A stretch of DNA of 64,000 nucleotides, from NCBI GenBank assembly GCA_951394045.1, contig OX595997.1, positions 434,001 to 498,000 of the forward strand. Direction: 5' to 3'. Both the position numbers and the translations under genes were made by a program. The notes under the pieces are model-generated. The model ran no database searches. It had not been told where the DNA came from and saw nothing but the letters and a program-made list of their open reading frames with translations. Shown here one piece after another: positions 41,346 to 52,329 of the stretch. The stretch's first letter is position 1, and each line of letters opens with the position of its first letter. Source of the stretch: Nitzschia sp. DOCU1 (taxonomy: Eukaryota > Bacillariophyta > Bacillariophyceae > Bacillariales > Bacillariaceae).

Positions 41346-43127
41346 ATGTCGTTGTTGTCGTTGCCTCTAGTACGATCCGCGGCTGCCGCCGCCTTGCATC
41401 ATCATCGTCCATCGATGATCCACCGTACGAGTAGTGTCGTCCTCCTTCGGCATTTTCATCGCAGCTGCACCAGCAGCATTTCTTTCACCTTTCCTTCACA
41501 ACCGTCTGTTCCGCACTCTGTTCCACCGCGGCACAGTGATCGCCATGGTTCTTTGAGGAATCAATCTACCGAAGCTTCCTTTCAGATGGATGTGGCAGAT
41601 GGTAGTATGGACGATTTGTGTCGTAAACACATGGATGTGTCGGCACAAGAATTTGCCATTGGATGCAGTTTTTTGCATCAAATTGCTCTGGGAACGCCTC
41701 CTTCCACTTTGAAGGCGGTCTTGGAAGATCGCCCCACTCTGGTGAATTTTCGTGATTACGATCGTCGGACCCCCCTACACATTGCTGCCTCCGAAGGCCA
41801 CCTCGACTTGTGTCGTTATCTTTTGGAGCAAGGTGCCCGCATTAATCGGAGTGATCGATGGGGTGGATCACCTCTGGATGATGCGCATCGGCATCGACAT
41901 GGAGATGTAGTAGAATTATTGAGATCGTATGGAGGTACTTTTGGAAGTCCATCCCAAGCCAATAATTTTATTGCCGCAGCTTCCGAAGGCGATTTGGAAG
42001 AAGTCCAAGCCTTGTTGGAATATGGTAATATCGACTTGAATGCCGGCGATTATGATCAACGGACCGCATTGCACTTGGCGGCCGGTGAAAATCAAGTCGC
42101 GATCGTCAAATTATTGTGTGAAAAAGGCGCCAATGTCAATGTCCAAGATCGTTGGGGCAATCGTCCCTTGGATGATGCTGTCAATGCCAATCACCAAGCT
42201 TGTATTGAAATTTTGGAACAATATGGTGGAAAGCATGGCACTACTGCTACGGCGGGAGCAGCTACCATGGGACAAGAGGCCTTGTTGGATTTGATGCATA
42301 CCTATGGCAAAGTCCGAGATGGAAAATTGAGCATGGATTGGCATGATGTCAAAGCTTTGTTAGAAGGCGTCGGCAATGAAGCGTCCGATGAAGTGGTTCA
42401 AAAATTGTTTCAAGTCGCCGATGTTCATGGGACTGGAGTCATTGATACGCAAGACTTTATTCAACACTCCGACACGTTCTTGGGAGGCCGTCCGGCTCGT
42501 ATTATTCTAGTAGTGGGTGGACCGGGAAGTGGAAAAGGCGTTTTGAGTGAGCGTTTGGTGAAAGAATGTGGTGTCGTACACTTGTCTTCGGGAGAATTGC
42601 TTCGCGACGAGGTCGCTCAAGGAACCGAACTTGGCAAGCACGTAGAGGACATTATGAAAAGTGGAGGCTTGGTGAGTTCGGCCATTATGGTTACTTTAAT
42701 GCAAAAACGCATGAAGGATCATCCTGGGAAGCGTGTCTTGTTGGATGGCTTTCCACGAAGTCGAGAAAATGCACAAGATTTAGTGACGCTGTGTGGCAAA
42801 CCCGAATTGGCTCTGCATTTAACGTGTGACGATACCATCTTGCTAGAGCGTATCATGAAACGGGGAGAAAGTGGAGAACGCGCTGATGACAACTTTCAAA
42901 CGGCCATTCAGCGGGTACGAAATTATCACAAGTATCACCATGTGACCTTGGACTTTTTACGTGAACAAAATGTACCTATTGTGTTTTTGGATTGTTCTCA
43001 AACCCCAGAGGGCGTTTGGGATCAGCTTCGTTCGATTGGAAGACTCATGAGGTCGGCCGTGCGAGTGCCGATTAGTGGTGCTGCCACTACTGCTACGGCC
43101 GAGGTGGGAGAGTCCGCCGTGCTCTAG
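41346..43127 (+). CDS. ankyrin-repeat, EF-hand-like, adenylate kinase fusion protein
   Basis: Single exon, 593 residues. An N-terminal Arg/Ser/Ala-rich stretch without acidic residues looks like a mitochondrial presequence. Two ankyrin blocks follow at about 110-200 and 200-300 (YDRRTPLHIAASEGHLDLCR, QRTALHLAAGENQVAIVKLL), each ending in DRWG(G/N)xPLDDA. A helical segment at about 315-375 with DVHGTGVIDTQDFIQH resembles a single EF-hand. The C-terminal ~200 residues are a nucleoside monophosphate kinase: P-loop GGPGSGKG (Lys397), LSSGELLRDEV, LLDGFPRSRENA and LERIMKRGESGERADDN. It converts ATP plus an NMP to ADP plus NDP. The short lid is typical of adenylate or UMP/CMP kinases; which nucleotide it prefers is uncertain. 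Calcium control is inference from the EF-hand-like loop. Confidence 0.87.
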   Translation: MSLLSLPLVRSAAAAALHHHRPSMIHRTSSVVLLRHFHRSCTSSISFTFPSQPSVPHSVPPRHSDRHGSLRNQSTEASFQMDVADGSMDDLCRKHMDVSAQEFAIGCSFLHQIALGTPPSTLKAVLEDRPTLVNFRDYDRRTPLHIAASEGHLDLCRYLLEQGARINRSDRWGGSPLDDAHRHRHGDVVELLRSYGGTFGSPSQANNFIAAASEGDLEEVQALLEYGNIDLNAGDYDQRTALHLAAGENQVAIVKLLCEKGANVNVQDRWGNRPLDDAVNANHQACIEILEQYGGKHGTTATAGAATMGQEALLDLMHTYGKVRDGKLSMDWHDVKALLEGVGNEASDEVVQKLFQVADVHGTGVIDTQDFIQHSDTFLGGRPARIILVVGGPGSGKGVLSERLVKECGVVHLSSGELLRDEVAQGTELGKHVEDIMKSGGLVSSAIMVTLMQKRMKDHPGKRVLLDGFPRSRENAQDLVTLCGKPELALHLTCDDTILLERIMKRGESGERADDNFQTAIQRVRNYHKYHHVTLDFLREQNVPIVFLDCSQTPEGVWDQLRSIGRLMRSAVRVPISGAATTATAEVGESAVL

Positions 43128-44200
43128 CCACAAGCGAGGCCTTTGTTGGCAGATGCATAATTTTGAAAGTAACTTGTCATCATCAGCTGCTTCTTATTGT
43201 TCTATCATTCGTGTGCTGAAGAAGATTCGTCATGAATGCATGCCAGACGCCATTTCGGAACACGGAAAGGCCGTCACTGTTTCTGCCGCTCTGGGCTTCA
43301 TCCAAAAGATTTCGACGATTGTGACTCCTGGTGTAGGTTTATTCTTCAAAGGATCTTTCATCTGTTTGACGGAAAATCCTTGCAAGACATTTTCCATCCC
43401 TGTGCGGCCGCGTGCGGTTCGACAGTTGCTACCTGGTGCTGGAATATGACAGTGAACTGCCCCTCCTTTCGTCGCTTCGGCCAAGCCTCTCTTGCCACAG
43501 CGATCTGGAGGCTTGTAAGACCCCCAATGGTCCCGCGTCACTACTCCAGACGAAAATGAGATGGCTTTTTGACATTCCCCACTTCACTTTGTGTTCCGTC
43601 TATCTGTGCATCCTCTCTGGTACCTTGGCCCTCCATAAATAAAATGCGATGTGAGTTTTGTTAATGGTTGAAGGGAGAAGTGTAAACAAATAGCAATCTT
43701 CTGCTTAAAAAGCCCCAAATGCGACCAAATTTGTTCGCATCGTTCTTGGATTTGGATGAACGGGCACCAGGTGCAACGTGAGTCATGCAATGCAAAGTTG
43801 ACGAACTGTGCGGCATTTGGTGTAGACAAATACTGAAATCCAGAGTTGACCTGATGCAGGAGGGTCACAGAACCAACCCCCACACACCGACAGGAGGGCA
43901 TAAATATGTTCTAATTGTTCTGACGTTGACGCAGAGCCAATAATTGTCCATCGATGGTTTGCGTGCAGACTATCGGTCGATGCATCTCAATTGTGGTTCT
44001 ACCTGATGCTACGCGGAACCATTTTGTTCTGCATTCAACAACCTGATGATGCAACAGCATCGCTTCCCCCAAGGCGTCAACTTCAACTGCGGTTGTCGTA
44101 ATTTTGTGCTTGAACATCGATTGTTTCGACTACAGTCATCAACAATGCAACACAATTTGTTAGTTCTATACAGACTTTGACTTTCTTGTTCGCCGACGCA
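43128..44200. other. intergenic region without a recognisable gene
   Basis: Open frames of up to 124 codons occur here (for example 43075-43449 and 43236-43559) but overlap each other in different frames and have no recognisable motif or splice logic. It includes the promoter of the first hybrid kinase. Confidence 0.45.
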
Positions 44201-46120
44201 ATGAGGCCAGATGATTTAATCGTAACAGTGGCCTACTTCTCCATTCCGATCCAAATTGTGGGCGCTCTTCTCCGGTATCCCCGGCTGCGTGCAATGCCTT
44301 GGTCAATCGTGGTCTTAGCCATATTGTTTGCGCTGTTCATTTTCCTGTGTGGGACGGGCCATCTCTTTCGATGTTTGGAACTGACTTCTGGTAGCACTTT
44401 TCATGCCTTGAATAATGCAACTGCATTTATCAGTCTTGCTACAGCGCTGTACTTGGTGCCCCTCGTCCCTCATCTCTTCGAGTCGCTCGACAACGCCTTG
44501 GCCGCCGAGAAAGAGTCCAAGAGAAAGCTCATGACATTCATGAGTTTTCTTTGCCACGAGATACGTAATCCGCTCTTTGCTATAACGTCGGCCATCACCT
44601 TCATGGGCGATGATACCTCGTTCTCGGAAGAACAGCAAAGTTCACTCCAGTGTATCGAGCAAAGTGCAAATCTCATGCTTCGACTAGTGAATGATGTCCT
44701 TGACCTCTCCAAGTTGGAATCGGGGAGGCTTCAGCTGGAGAAACGCCATTTTGATCTGATTAAGATGTGTGAGTGCGCTGCTGCTAGCTTCAAGAGCACT
44801 GTGGCATTGAAGAGCAACGGTGCTGTGACATTTGGCATGTATGTGACCCCCGAGGTCCCTCGGCAAGCGATCGGAGACTCTGTCCGTATTCTTCAAATGA
44901 TTTTTAACTTGTTGAGCAACAGCGCTAAGTTCACACAAGAAGGTTTCATCAACTTCTCAGTGGACGTTGTGTCAATAAAGGAAGCGGCCAGGAACAAATG
45001 GATTGACAGCCGGTTTGGTGAACTGCCTGCTGCTCGTACCGCATCTACCAGCGCAAGTGTTAGCGAGGACGACGAGCGAGCATCACCAAAGCATAGCAGC
45101 TTTACTTCCAATCTCTTGTTGGCAGAAGAGGGATTGGTTTGCGCTGGATATGGAGGTGAATGTTCAAGCACGGTTGTATTCAAACTGAATGTATCGGATT
45201 CTGGCCCAGGAATCAGCATCGAACGCCAGAAGAATATATTTGAACCATATTCCCAGGCAAAGCTATCAGACTACCGAAAACATGGAGGCACCGGCCTTGG
45301 TCTGAGCATTGTCACCCGCTTGACAGAGACCATGGGCGGCACAATCCATCTTCAATCACACGAGGGTCACGGATCCTCCTTCACTATCTACCTTCCACTG
45401 AATGTTGTAACTCCCGGTTTGGAACCTAATGCTGACATAATACCCCTCGCACCACGCAGCGTATCAGATGACGAGCTGGCTTCGTCGGTTCGCAAGATGT
45501 TGGACGAGCATGACATCCAGGGGGGAATCGAACTTACAAAGCGAGAAGACAGTACAAGCAGGGGAAGTCTTCATTCTATTGGAATCACCCAAGCTGAGTC
45601 GTTGAATCTTTTCAATACTGTCTCGACCTCTGACCGCCAGGTTCTAAACTGCCCTGAGCTTGATTCTGCGACCGATCCATCTAAATTCACCATAAATGCT
45701 GTGGGAACTGAAAGAAGCGACCCCACCTCCAGTGGCCCTTTAGTGTTGGTTGTCGACGACAATGGGGTCAACAGGAAACTGCTTGGACGGATGTTGAATC
45801 ATGCCAAATTAAAGCATTGCTTTGCCGAGGATGGTCGGGAGGCAGTTGACTTTATGAAATCAAGCAGGAACTATACAGGCGATTCAGATTCTCCAACGGT
45901 TGGTCTCGTTCTTATGGATTGGAGTATGCCCAACATGGACGGGTGTCAAGCAACGCGAGCTATTCGTACGATGAATTTGAGTGTTCCGATCGTAGCTCTG
46001 ACTGCCTGCGCATTAGAAGACGGACTGCAAGAGCTTATAGACGCTGGGGCAAACGAAATTGCCACCAAACCAATCATTCGAGATGATTTGCTTCGGATGT
46101 GTCGAAAGTATCTGGTGTAG
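44201..46120 (+). CDS. hybrid histidine kinase with ethylene-receptor-type membrane domain (copy 1)
   Basis: 639 residues from ATG 44201; the frame is open upstream but has no earlier ATG. Three membrane helices span about 5-95. They carry D5, Y12, I15, P16, I47, C50 and H54, the same residues at the same spacing as the copper/ethylene-binding Asp, Tyr, Ile, Pro, Ile, Cys and His of plant ETR1. There is no GAF domain: the kinase dimerisation helix follows directly with phosphoacceptor H119 (FLCHEIRNPLFAI). ATP-binding motifs are NLLSNSAKFT, DSGPGIS and GGTGLGLSIV. The C-terminus is a receiver domain with VVDDNGVNRK, the phospho-Asp in LMDWSMPNMDG and Lys in ATKP. It faces its paralogue tail to tail. 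Sensor function for ethylene or copper is inferred from the motif. Confidence 0.92.
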   Translation: MRPDDLIVTVAYFSIPIQIVGALLRYPRLRAMPWSIVVLAILFALFIFLCGTGHLFRCLELTSGSTFHALNNATAFISLATALYLVPLVPHLFESLDNALAAEKESKRKLMTFMSFLCHEIRNPLFAITSAITFMGDDTSFSEEQQSSLQCIEQSANLMLRLVNDVLDLSKLESGRLQLEKRHFDLIKMCECAAASFKSTVALKSNGAVTFGMYVTPEVPRQAIGDSVRILQMIFNLLSNSAKFTQEGFINFSVDVVSIKEAARNKWIDSRFGELPAARTASTSASVSEDDERASPKHSSFTSNLLLAEEGLVCAGYGGECSSTVVFKLNVSDSGPGISIERQKNIFEPYSQAKLSDYRKHGGTGLGLSIVTRLTETMGGTIHLQSHEGHGSSFTIYLPLNVVTPGLEPNADIIPLAPRSVSDDELASSVRKMLDEHDIQGGIELTKREDSTSRGSLHSIGITQAESLNLFNTVSTSDRQVLNCPELDSATDPSKFTINAVGTERSDPTSSGPLVLVVDDNGVNRKLLGRMLNHAKLKHCFAEDGREAVDFMKSSRNYTGDSDSPTVGLVLMDWSMPNMDGCQATRAIRTMNLSVPIVALTACALEDGLQELIDAGANEIATKPIIRDDLLRMCRKYLV

Positions 46121-46748
46121 TACCAGTATACGCCTGGGCCGAGAACGTGTCCGCCCCGCTGAAGCAAACATTGCTATGGTAGTATATTATTGTATAACTA
46201 CTAGCTAGCTCCACCCACCAGGAGTTTTGGATAGACCCCTTTTTTGTTGTGACCTGTGCAGGTACGGATCGCAAGTCCCTCCACCGAAATGATATTGTTG
46301 TATTTTTAGCACCAGACCTTGCCCGAGAACGCCCATCGCCACTGAAAATAACAAAACTTGCATACTCAAAAATGCATTTGTTGATTCGTTTATAAAGTTA
46401 TTTTTATACAACCATGTCTTGATATCTAGAGAGGGTTATGAAGCTTGGCGACGTCAAAGTCGGTTAGTCTTGGAAGGAGTGGTGCACGGCGTCAATGGCA
46501 GACACAGGCCGTAGTAGGCCTTGTCGTGAAAGGAACATGCAAGCGCGGCCCTGGTAGGCTCAACCGTCGGCACAGCAGGTTGAAAGCTTCCAAGTGAGGT
46601 TTGGAGGTGAGATTGACAATGAAACAATAGTAGAAGGGTCCATTCTTGTTCCCTCCGAACTCGCGTAAACGGAAGCATCCTACTGCGGCGTCTGAGAAAC
46701 TTGGCCCCGACTCGAGGGTGTGAAAGTGTTTGGCTGTGGTGCAACATC
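46121..46748. other. spacer between the convergent hybrid kinase genes
   Basis: The first ~170 bp (46121-46290) form the 3' UTR segment that is also found, diverged, at 37500-37650. The rest shows no gene. Confidence 0.6.
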
Positions 46749-48710
46749 TCACAGGAGAGCCGCTGACTGCGCTTTTTTTCGTTCGACAAGGTAGCGATGA
46801 CATAGTACGTAAAGGTGATCTCGAAGAATAGGCTTTGTAGCGATTTCATTTGAGCCCGCTTTAGTCAGCTCTTGGAGACCCTCCTCCAAGGCACAAGCCG
46901 TCAGGGCGACAATGGGCACGTCTAGGTTCAGTTCTCGAATCGTCTTGGTTGCTTCATAGCCGTCCATGACGGGCATACTCCAGTCCATTAGAACAAGCCC
47001 AACATTTGGAGCGGAAAGGTCGCCCGTACAGTTGCGGCTCTTCTTCATAAACTCGACTGCTTCTAACCCGTTCACAGCATCAAAATGTTGGAGTTTGAAG
47101 TGCTTGAGCATTCGGGCAAGTAGCTTGCGGTTGATAGCATTGTCGTCAACCACTAGAACAACGCCTTCGCTCTCTCCAAACTCAAAACCTGATGAAGTGG
47201 CCCATTCGGACTGTGACATGGGCGTTGAGGGAGCCGTAGGTGGGGGCGTTGGGATCTTCGTGGGGCTGCCTTGTGGTGAGTCAGGCGTCAACACCTTTTT
47301 TTTGGCACAGTCGCTTCCAAGCGACTTCATCTGGTACATGCCATGCGGAGCAACGGCAACGGCATTCTGCTGCATAGGGTCCATCTGATCGTTGTCCATA
47401 TCATCTGTTGCGATGGACAAGGCCTCTTGAACAAGAGACGACACGGAGTTCCTCTTGGAAGACTTGAAAGCTGCACCCGCTTCGGGCGGACATTGTTCCA
47501 CCTTCAAGGGTAAGTATACCGTAAACGTAGAACCTTCATGGAGCTGCGAGTCCATATGAATGGAGCCACCCATGATCTCCGTAAGCTTCGTGACGATGCT
47601 CAATCCAAGACCAGTCCCACCATGTTTACGGTAGTCAGAGAGTTTAGCTTGAGAATACGGTTCGAAGATGTGTTGTTGACGTTCCGGGCTGATTCCCGCG
47701 CCACTGTCCTCGACCTCGAGTTTCAGTACTATCGTGTTGAATCGGTAAGAAGCGTCATCTACTACTCCCCCCTCCTCTGCTTGCAGCAAGCTCAGCGAGA
47801 AATTGTCTTCCTCGGAGCATGGATCTGTTTCGTCCTTTTCCATTGGGTCAGCCTTCTTTCTCATAAGTTGCTTGGCAATTGTTTCCTGGACCCATCCATT
47901 CTTCAAAGCCTCGCAAATAGGTACCACATCCACAGAGAACTTAACGAAGCCCTGTTCTGTGAACTTCGCGCTGTTACTGAGCAGGTTGTACGCCATCTGA
48001 AGGATACGTACAGAGTCTCCAATCGCCCTCTGTGGAACTAGCGGCCCCATTTCAAGCTCAAACGAAACCGCACCTCCATGCCTTTGTCGGATATCGGTCC
48101 CAACACTGGCGGCGGCTCCTTCCAGCATCTTTTTGAGGTCGAAAGGGGTCTGCTCTAGCCTTAGTTTACCCGATTCGAGCTTGGAGATGTCCAAGACATC
48201 ATTCACCAACCTGAGCATGAGATTTGCACTCTGTTCGATGCATTCCAGCGAGGCCCGTTGCTCCTTTGTCAAGGACGCGTCGTCCCCCATAAAGGTGATT
48301 GTTGATGTGATAGCAAACAAGGGATTTCTGATCTCGTGACATAGAAAGCTCATGAAAGTAAGAACTTTTTTCTTTGCGTGCATCTCTGAGACCAGCGCCT
48401 TATCCAAGGATGCGAACAGGTGCGGTATGAGGGGCAAAAGGTAGACGGCCGTAAGCAGACTCACTGCCGCCGTAGAAATGTTAAGAATATCAAACGATGC
48501 TCCGTGGTTGAACCCCATACACCGAAAGAGGTGACCCGTCCCGCAAAGAAAGATAAACAGGGCGAAAAGAACCGTCAAGATAAGGATCTCCCATGGCATG
48601 GACCGCAACCGTGGATACTTGAATAGCGCAACAACTATTTGTAGCGGGATGGAGAAGTAAGCTAGAGTGATGATCAAGTCACCATATGACAGGATGTTTG
48701 TGGTGGTCAT
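46749..48710 (-). CDS. hybrid histidine kinase with ethylene-receptor-type membrane domain (copy 2)
   Basis: 653 residues from ATG 48710 (the open frame extends upstream only with a non-ATG start). Layout is identical to copy 1: membrane domain with D11, Y18, I21, P22, I53, C56 and H60; phosphoacceptor His in FLCHEIRNPLFAI; NLLSNSAKFT, DSGAGIS and GGTGLGLSIV; receiver with VVDDNAINRK, LMDWSMPVMDG and ATKP. It differs mainly in the linker between kinase and receiver, which is Pro/Ser/Thr-rich, and in an extra C-terminal tail (VERKKAQSAALL). The two kinases are clearly paralogues in inverted orientation, with about 630 bp between stop codons. They may form hetero- or homodimers; this is inference. 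Confidence 0.92.
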   Translation of the reverse strand: MTTTNILSYGDLIITLAYFSIPLQIVVALFKYPRLRSMPWEILILTVLFALFIFLCGTGHLFRCMGFNHGASFDILNISTAAVSLLTAVYLLPLIPHLFASLDKALVSEMHAKKKVLTFMSFLCHEIRNPLFAITSTITFMGDDASLTKEQRASLECIEQSANLMLRLVNDVLDISKLESGKLRLEQTPFDLKKMLEGAAASVGTDIRQRHGGAVSFELEMGPLVPQRAIGDSVRILQMAYNLLSNSAKFTEQGFVKFSVDVVPICEALKNGWVQETIAKQLMRKKADPMEKDETDPCSEEDNFSLSLLQAEEGGVVDDASYRFNTIVLKLEVEDSGAGISPERQQHIFEPYSQAKLSDYRKHGGTGLGLSIVTKLTEIMGGSIHMDSQLHEGSTFTVYLPLKVEQCPPEAGAAFKSSKRNSVSSLVQEALSIATDDMDNDQMDPMQQNAVAVAPHGMYQMKSLGSDCAKKKVLTPDSPQGSPTKIPTPPPTAPSTPMSQSEWATSSGFEFGESEGVVLVVDDNAINRKLLARMLKHFKLQHFDAVNGLEAVEFMKKSRNCTGDLSAPNVGLVLMDWSMPVMDGYEATKTIRELNLDVPIVALTACALEEGLQELTKAGSNEIATKPILRDHLYVLCHRYLVERKKAQSAALL

Positions 48711-49642
48711 TGTTTCGTCCTCAACTTGAAAGCGAAACAAGCAAACTTCGTTGCAAGAAGGTTGGTCGGGATACTGTGATCGAGACAGTAGCTCTGTCTG
48801 ATAAGCAATTTGCTGGCCCTATAAATTCTCGCAGGATGCTTTCTTTGAAAAAATAGCAGGACTACGAACAACAACGAAATGGACTTGGATGGAGGCAGCG
48901 GTACGATGCCAGGAGGAAAACATCTCCAAATTCTCGTGTAAGAGAAATCTTCAATTCGACCATCGCATTAGAGTTTGCCTCTATGTCTTGCGAGTTCGGA
49001 TGCCGCTTCGGAATGGTCTCAAAATGACTTCTATTTAACATATGTGGCTTATCAGACGAACAGCACAAAGACATATCAGGTAAACGAATTTACTAATTAG
49101 GAGGGCTTGAGTGAGATGCTCGCTTCGTCTCTATTCGTGGGACACGACAAACCGAAGATTCCTTTGACTTTCAGACGAGAAATTACAACGAGTCGCCCAC
49201 TTTTTGCTCGTCGCACAAACTTCCCCTTCTACCGTAATTTTTGGTATCATAGTCATACTGAACTGTCCTGTTGCCTCTATGAGATCCCGAATTACGGAAC
49301 AGCACGACAGTCCATTTTCTGTGCGAAGAGACGGACATACATACCTGTAGGTACGATAGTTCGTTATCTTAGCCGTCAATTCTGGGGGGGGAAGAGGGAG
49401 AACTCCAGGGGAAAGGCCCCCTTTGATAATTCGATGCTATGCGAAGGAAACGCATTTTGCTGGAGTAACTACCGGTAGTGTAGCAGTACTAATTAAAGTG
49501 GAATTGAAAAGCAAGCAATTGGCCAATGAGTAGAGCAAGAGAAAGGCTAAATGAAGTTGACGACCATCACGGGCACAGACAACAAGGTTCGATCTATGTA
49601 TTTTAGTTCTGAAACCATGGGAAAATTTCTATTCTTACGAAC
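48711..49642. other. intergenic region
   Basis: Promoter side of hybrid kinase copy 2 and 3' side of the repeat-rich basic protein. Contains an 8-bp G run near 49384; no gene recognised. Confidence 0.5.
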
Positions 49643-52329
49643 TCACTCCTTCAGAAGTTGCAGGCTTCCCCCGAGGCCAACCCCCTGCTGACCGATTTCC
49701 CCGCCTTTCAATGAAAGTACTAGTGATTCGCCATCTATTTTGTCACTCTCCGCCGTATCCTGAGGGTTTGCGCTCTTGGACACTGGGACAATCAGCTTCT
49801 TTTCCAACAAGACGGGCGAAAGTTTCCCCAGGTTCATTTCTAGCCCAACGTCTGACGGATAAAGACTTTGGGAAACAATGTTTGCTGCAGCTTCGAGAAA
49901 GTCCATATCTTCCTGGTCAACATCCGCAATCAAGTCATCGAGCGCATCGTCGGGAGAAGGAAACACCTCGCCCGTCATTGAGATACGCCGAGGGTTCAGC
50001 TTGTCAAACGTGCGATACAAACTGCCGCCATTGTGCTCGCTCATAGGGGAGACCTCGTCTGCTTCCGGCTCAACGATATCTTCATCCTCGCTGGCATCTT
50101 CAAGATCGTCAATCATGACATCTGAAAGATCCAAACTCTCATTCGACGGTTCTTTATACTCCAGTGGAGGCGACAACTCCTGAGATGAGTTGTAATCGGA
50201 AACGTCAATAATTGGTGACAATAAACGCTGGGGAATCACTCGAAATGGTGGAACCGGCGATGGCGGACTCTCCTCTGGCTCCAGATCGAGGGGATTGTCA
50301 TCTTCTGACATGCCTAGATCATCCGAGTCGCTCACAATGTCGCTATCTTCGTTTCTCTTCTTCAATCGTTTCCGGATGGATTTTCCCGTGTATTTAGCAA
50401 GCTTGATTGGTTGTTTTGCCGTGTACTTTGCAAGCTTATACGGCTGCTTCGCGGTGTATTTGGCCAACTTGTAAGGCTGCTTCGCAACCGTTCCAATCGC
50501 GGTTGTTACATGCTGCAAACTACTGCGACGACGCCGAGTCTTAGTTGGGAGTTCCCGCGGAGTAACGTAGTCTAGATCCGAATCCTCAATTTCTTCATCG
50601 CCACTCTCCGCCCCCACGCTGATTCGACTTGCCGGTGCACTCAAGTCGTTCTCCAGAAGCACACGATCGTCGTCTGAGGAGTCGTAGAATGGCGGTCTTG
50701 TTGGAAGTTCTGCTGGTAGCCTCGACGACAACTTGGAAATATCTGGCTGCTGGTCACCTTCCAACGAATCCTCGTCATCGTCATCGTCGTACGACTTTCG
50801 ATTTCGGGCGCGGACAACTCGCTTTCGCACCTTCTTGGTAGTGTATTTGGCAAGACGTACTGGCTGCTTGGCCAGCTTGACGGGCTGTTTCGCGAGGACT
50901 CCGATAGCATTTGTGACATGCGACAAACTACTGCGCCGGCTTCTTCGACTATTAGAGTCGCCCCTTGAGGGCGAACGCGGGCCTACATTGCTGCTGGAGG
51001 TGTTTTCCTCTTGGCTGCTTGAGCGGGTGTTATTCCTTTTGGAATAATCATCCTCGGAGTCAGAGATGGCGGTCGACGACACAGCTCGACCACGGTGGTC
51101 AGAGAAGAAATCGTTCCCGGTAATCGGAAGGGGAGACCCAGGGAAAAACTCGTCGTCGGATGAAAGGTTCCCTGCTCCCGAGGTCGTAGAAGGCGGCAAA
51201 GAACCCGGACCAAAATCCAGGTCATCATCAGAAGAATCTCGACTTCTTCGAACACGATCTACACCCTTTCGGACCTTCTTGGTCGTGTACTTTGCCAGTC
51301 GTACCGGCTGCTTCGCAAGCCGGACTGGTTGCTTTGCCAAAACACCAATGGCATTTGTAACATGACCCAAATGGCTTTGCCTTTTGGCACTAAGTGGAGG
51401 CGAGTTTGGAGGCGTCATCACGACATCACTCTTCAAGCTGCTATCACGCGACAGGCGTTCGTTAGGGAAAAGAAAGTTGAAGTTTCTGGTGCGAGAAGAT
51501 TGCGGGCTGCCCACGGTGGTGTCCCTGTGCAAACCTATCGTCTGTCTCGTTGGTTGAGGCGAGTCGAATCCTCCATTTTCAACATCCGAATCGGTGTTAG
51601 AGCGTCTCGGTGGAAGCCCGAGCCCCCGGTCCTGTCGTTGAGGCAACGAGGGAGCATGGTCTGAGCGAGCTAGCTTGTACTCGTCGCTGCTACTGGCAAA
51701 CCGATCTTGTGATTGATGAGCCGCTATCGGGGAGGCTGGTGCACCACTGTTGGACGAGAAAGGGTTTATTCTCGAAATCATCGCGGACGCCCTCGTGCCC
51801 TTGCCATTTTTCTTCGATGTCTTATTCTTCTTCGCGGACTTTCTTTTCTTCTTTTTGATTTTCTTCTTCGTACTTCGCTCGTCTTCTGATTCTATATCAC
51901 TGGTCTCGACTCCAATGTTTCGAAGGCTGGGGTAATACATGGGCGGCAAAATGAACATTAGACGAGCCGCCACCACAACTGCACACAACGAAGAAACGCC
52001 ACTTACATTCGTTTTCGAACAGCACGTGACATGCGCTTAAGCTTCTTTCCCACTCGCAATTTCTTTTGCTTTTCTTCATACGTATCCAAATCCATTCTTG
52101 TTCTAGCTTGGGCTTCCCAGTCGAGAGTGATGGCCGCACTGTCCACGGGATTCGATTCATCGTCCGTCTCAATGTTCTCTTTACCGCCCCAGTTCGGATA
52201 GTGACTAGGGTGGTTTTCTCCCGCCACAATGGCAAACTCAATCACTTCGACTTCCTTGAAGCAAACTGAGCGCGAGCACTTGGGAGGAGCCTGACTCATC
52301 GTCGAATCCCCGATGACCTGGTCCGGCAT
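49643..52329 (-). CDS. repeat-rich basic protein with a diatom N-terminal VxFxxVxVxEF module
   Basis: Exon 1 (52329-52007) and exon 2 (51926-49643) are joined over an 80-bp GT-AG intron (51927-52006); the codon split gives RKRILRNIGVETSD. The product is about 868 residues. Exon 1 encodes SVCFKEVEVIEFAIVAGENH and later LDWEAQARTRMDLDTYEEKQ, a module seen in many diatom proteins of unknown role. Exon 2 is low complexity (Ser, Asp, Lys) with a repeated basic block in three places: LxHVTxAIGxxAKQP, then one to three copies of (Q)P(V/Y)(R/K)LAKYT, then KKVRKxVxRxR. The third has LAKYTAKQPYKLAKYTAKQP. Acidic Ser clusters separate the blocks. It has no membrane segment or catalytic motif. Another acceptor (51902 region) is phase-compatible. 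Basic repeats may bind nucleic acid, silica or membranes; I cannot tell. Confidence 0.68.

Noticed and set aside
42300..42480. Full paired EF-hand domain in the adenylate kinase fusion
   Set aside because: Only one loop resembling the calcium ligand pattern is visible, so a true EF-hand pair is not claimed.
43075..43449. Open frame after the adenylate kinase gene
   Set aside because: Starts inside the kinase gene in another frame, no splice site or motif supports it, and competing frames overlap it.
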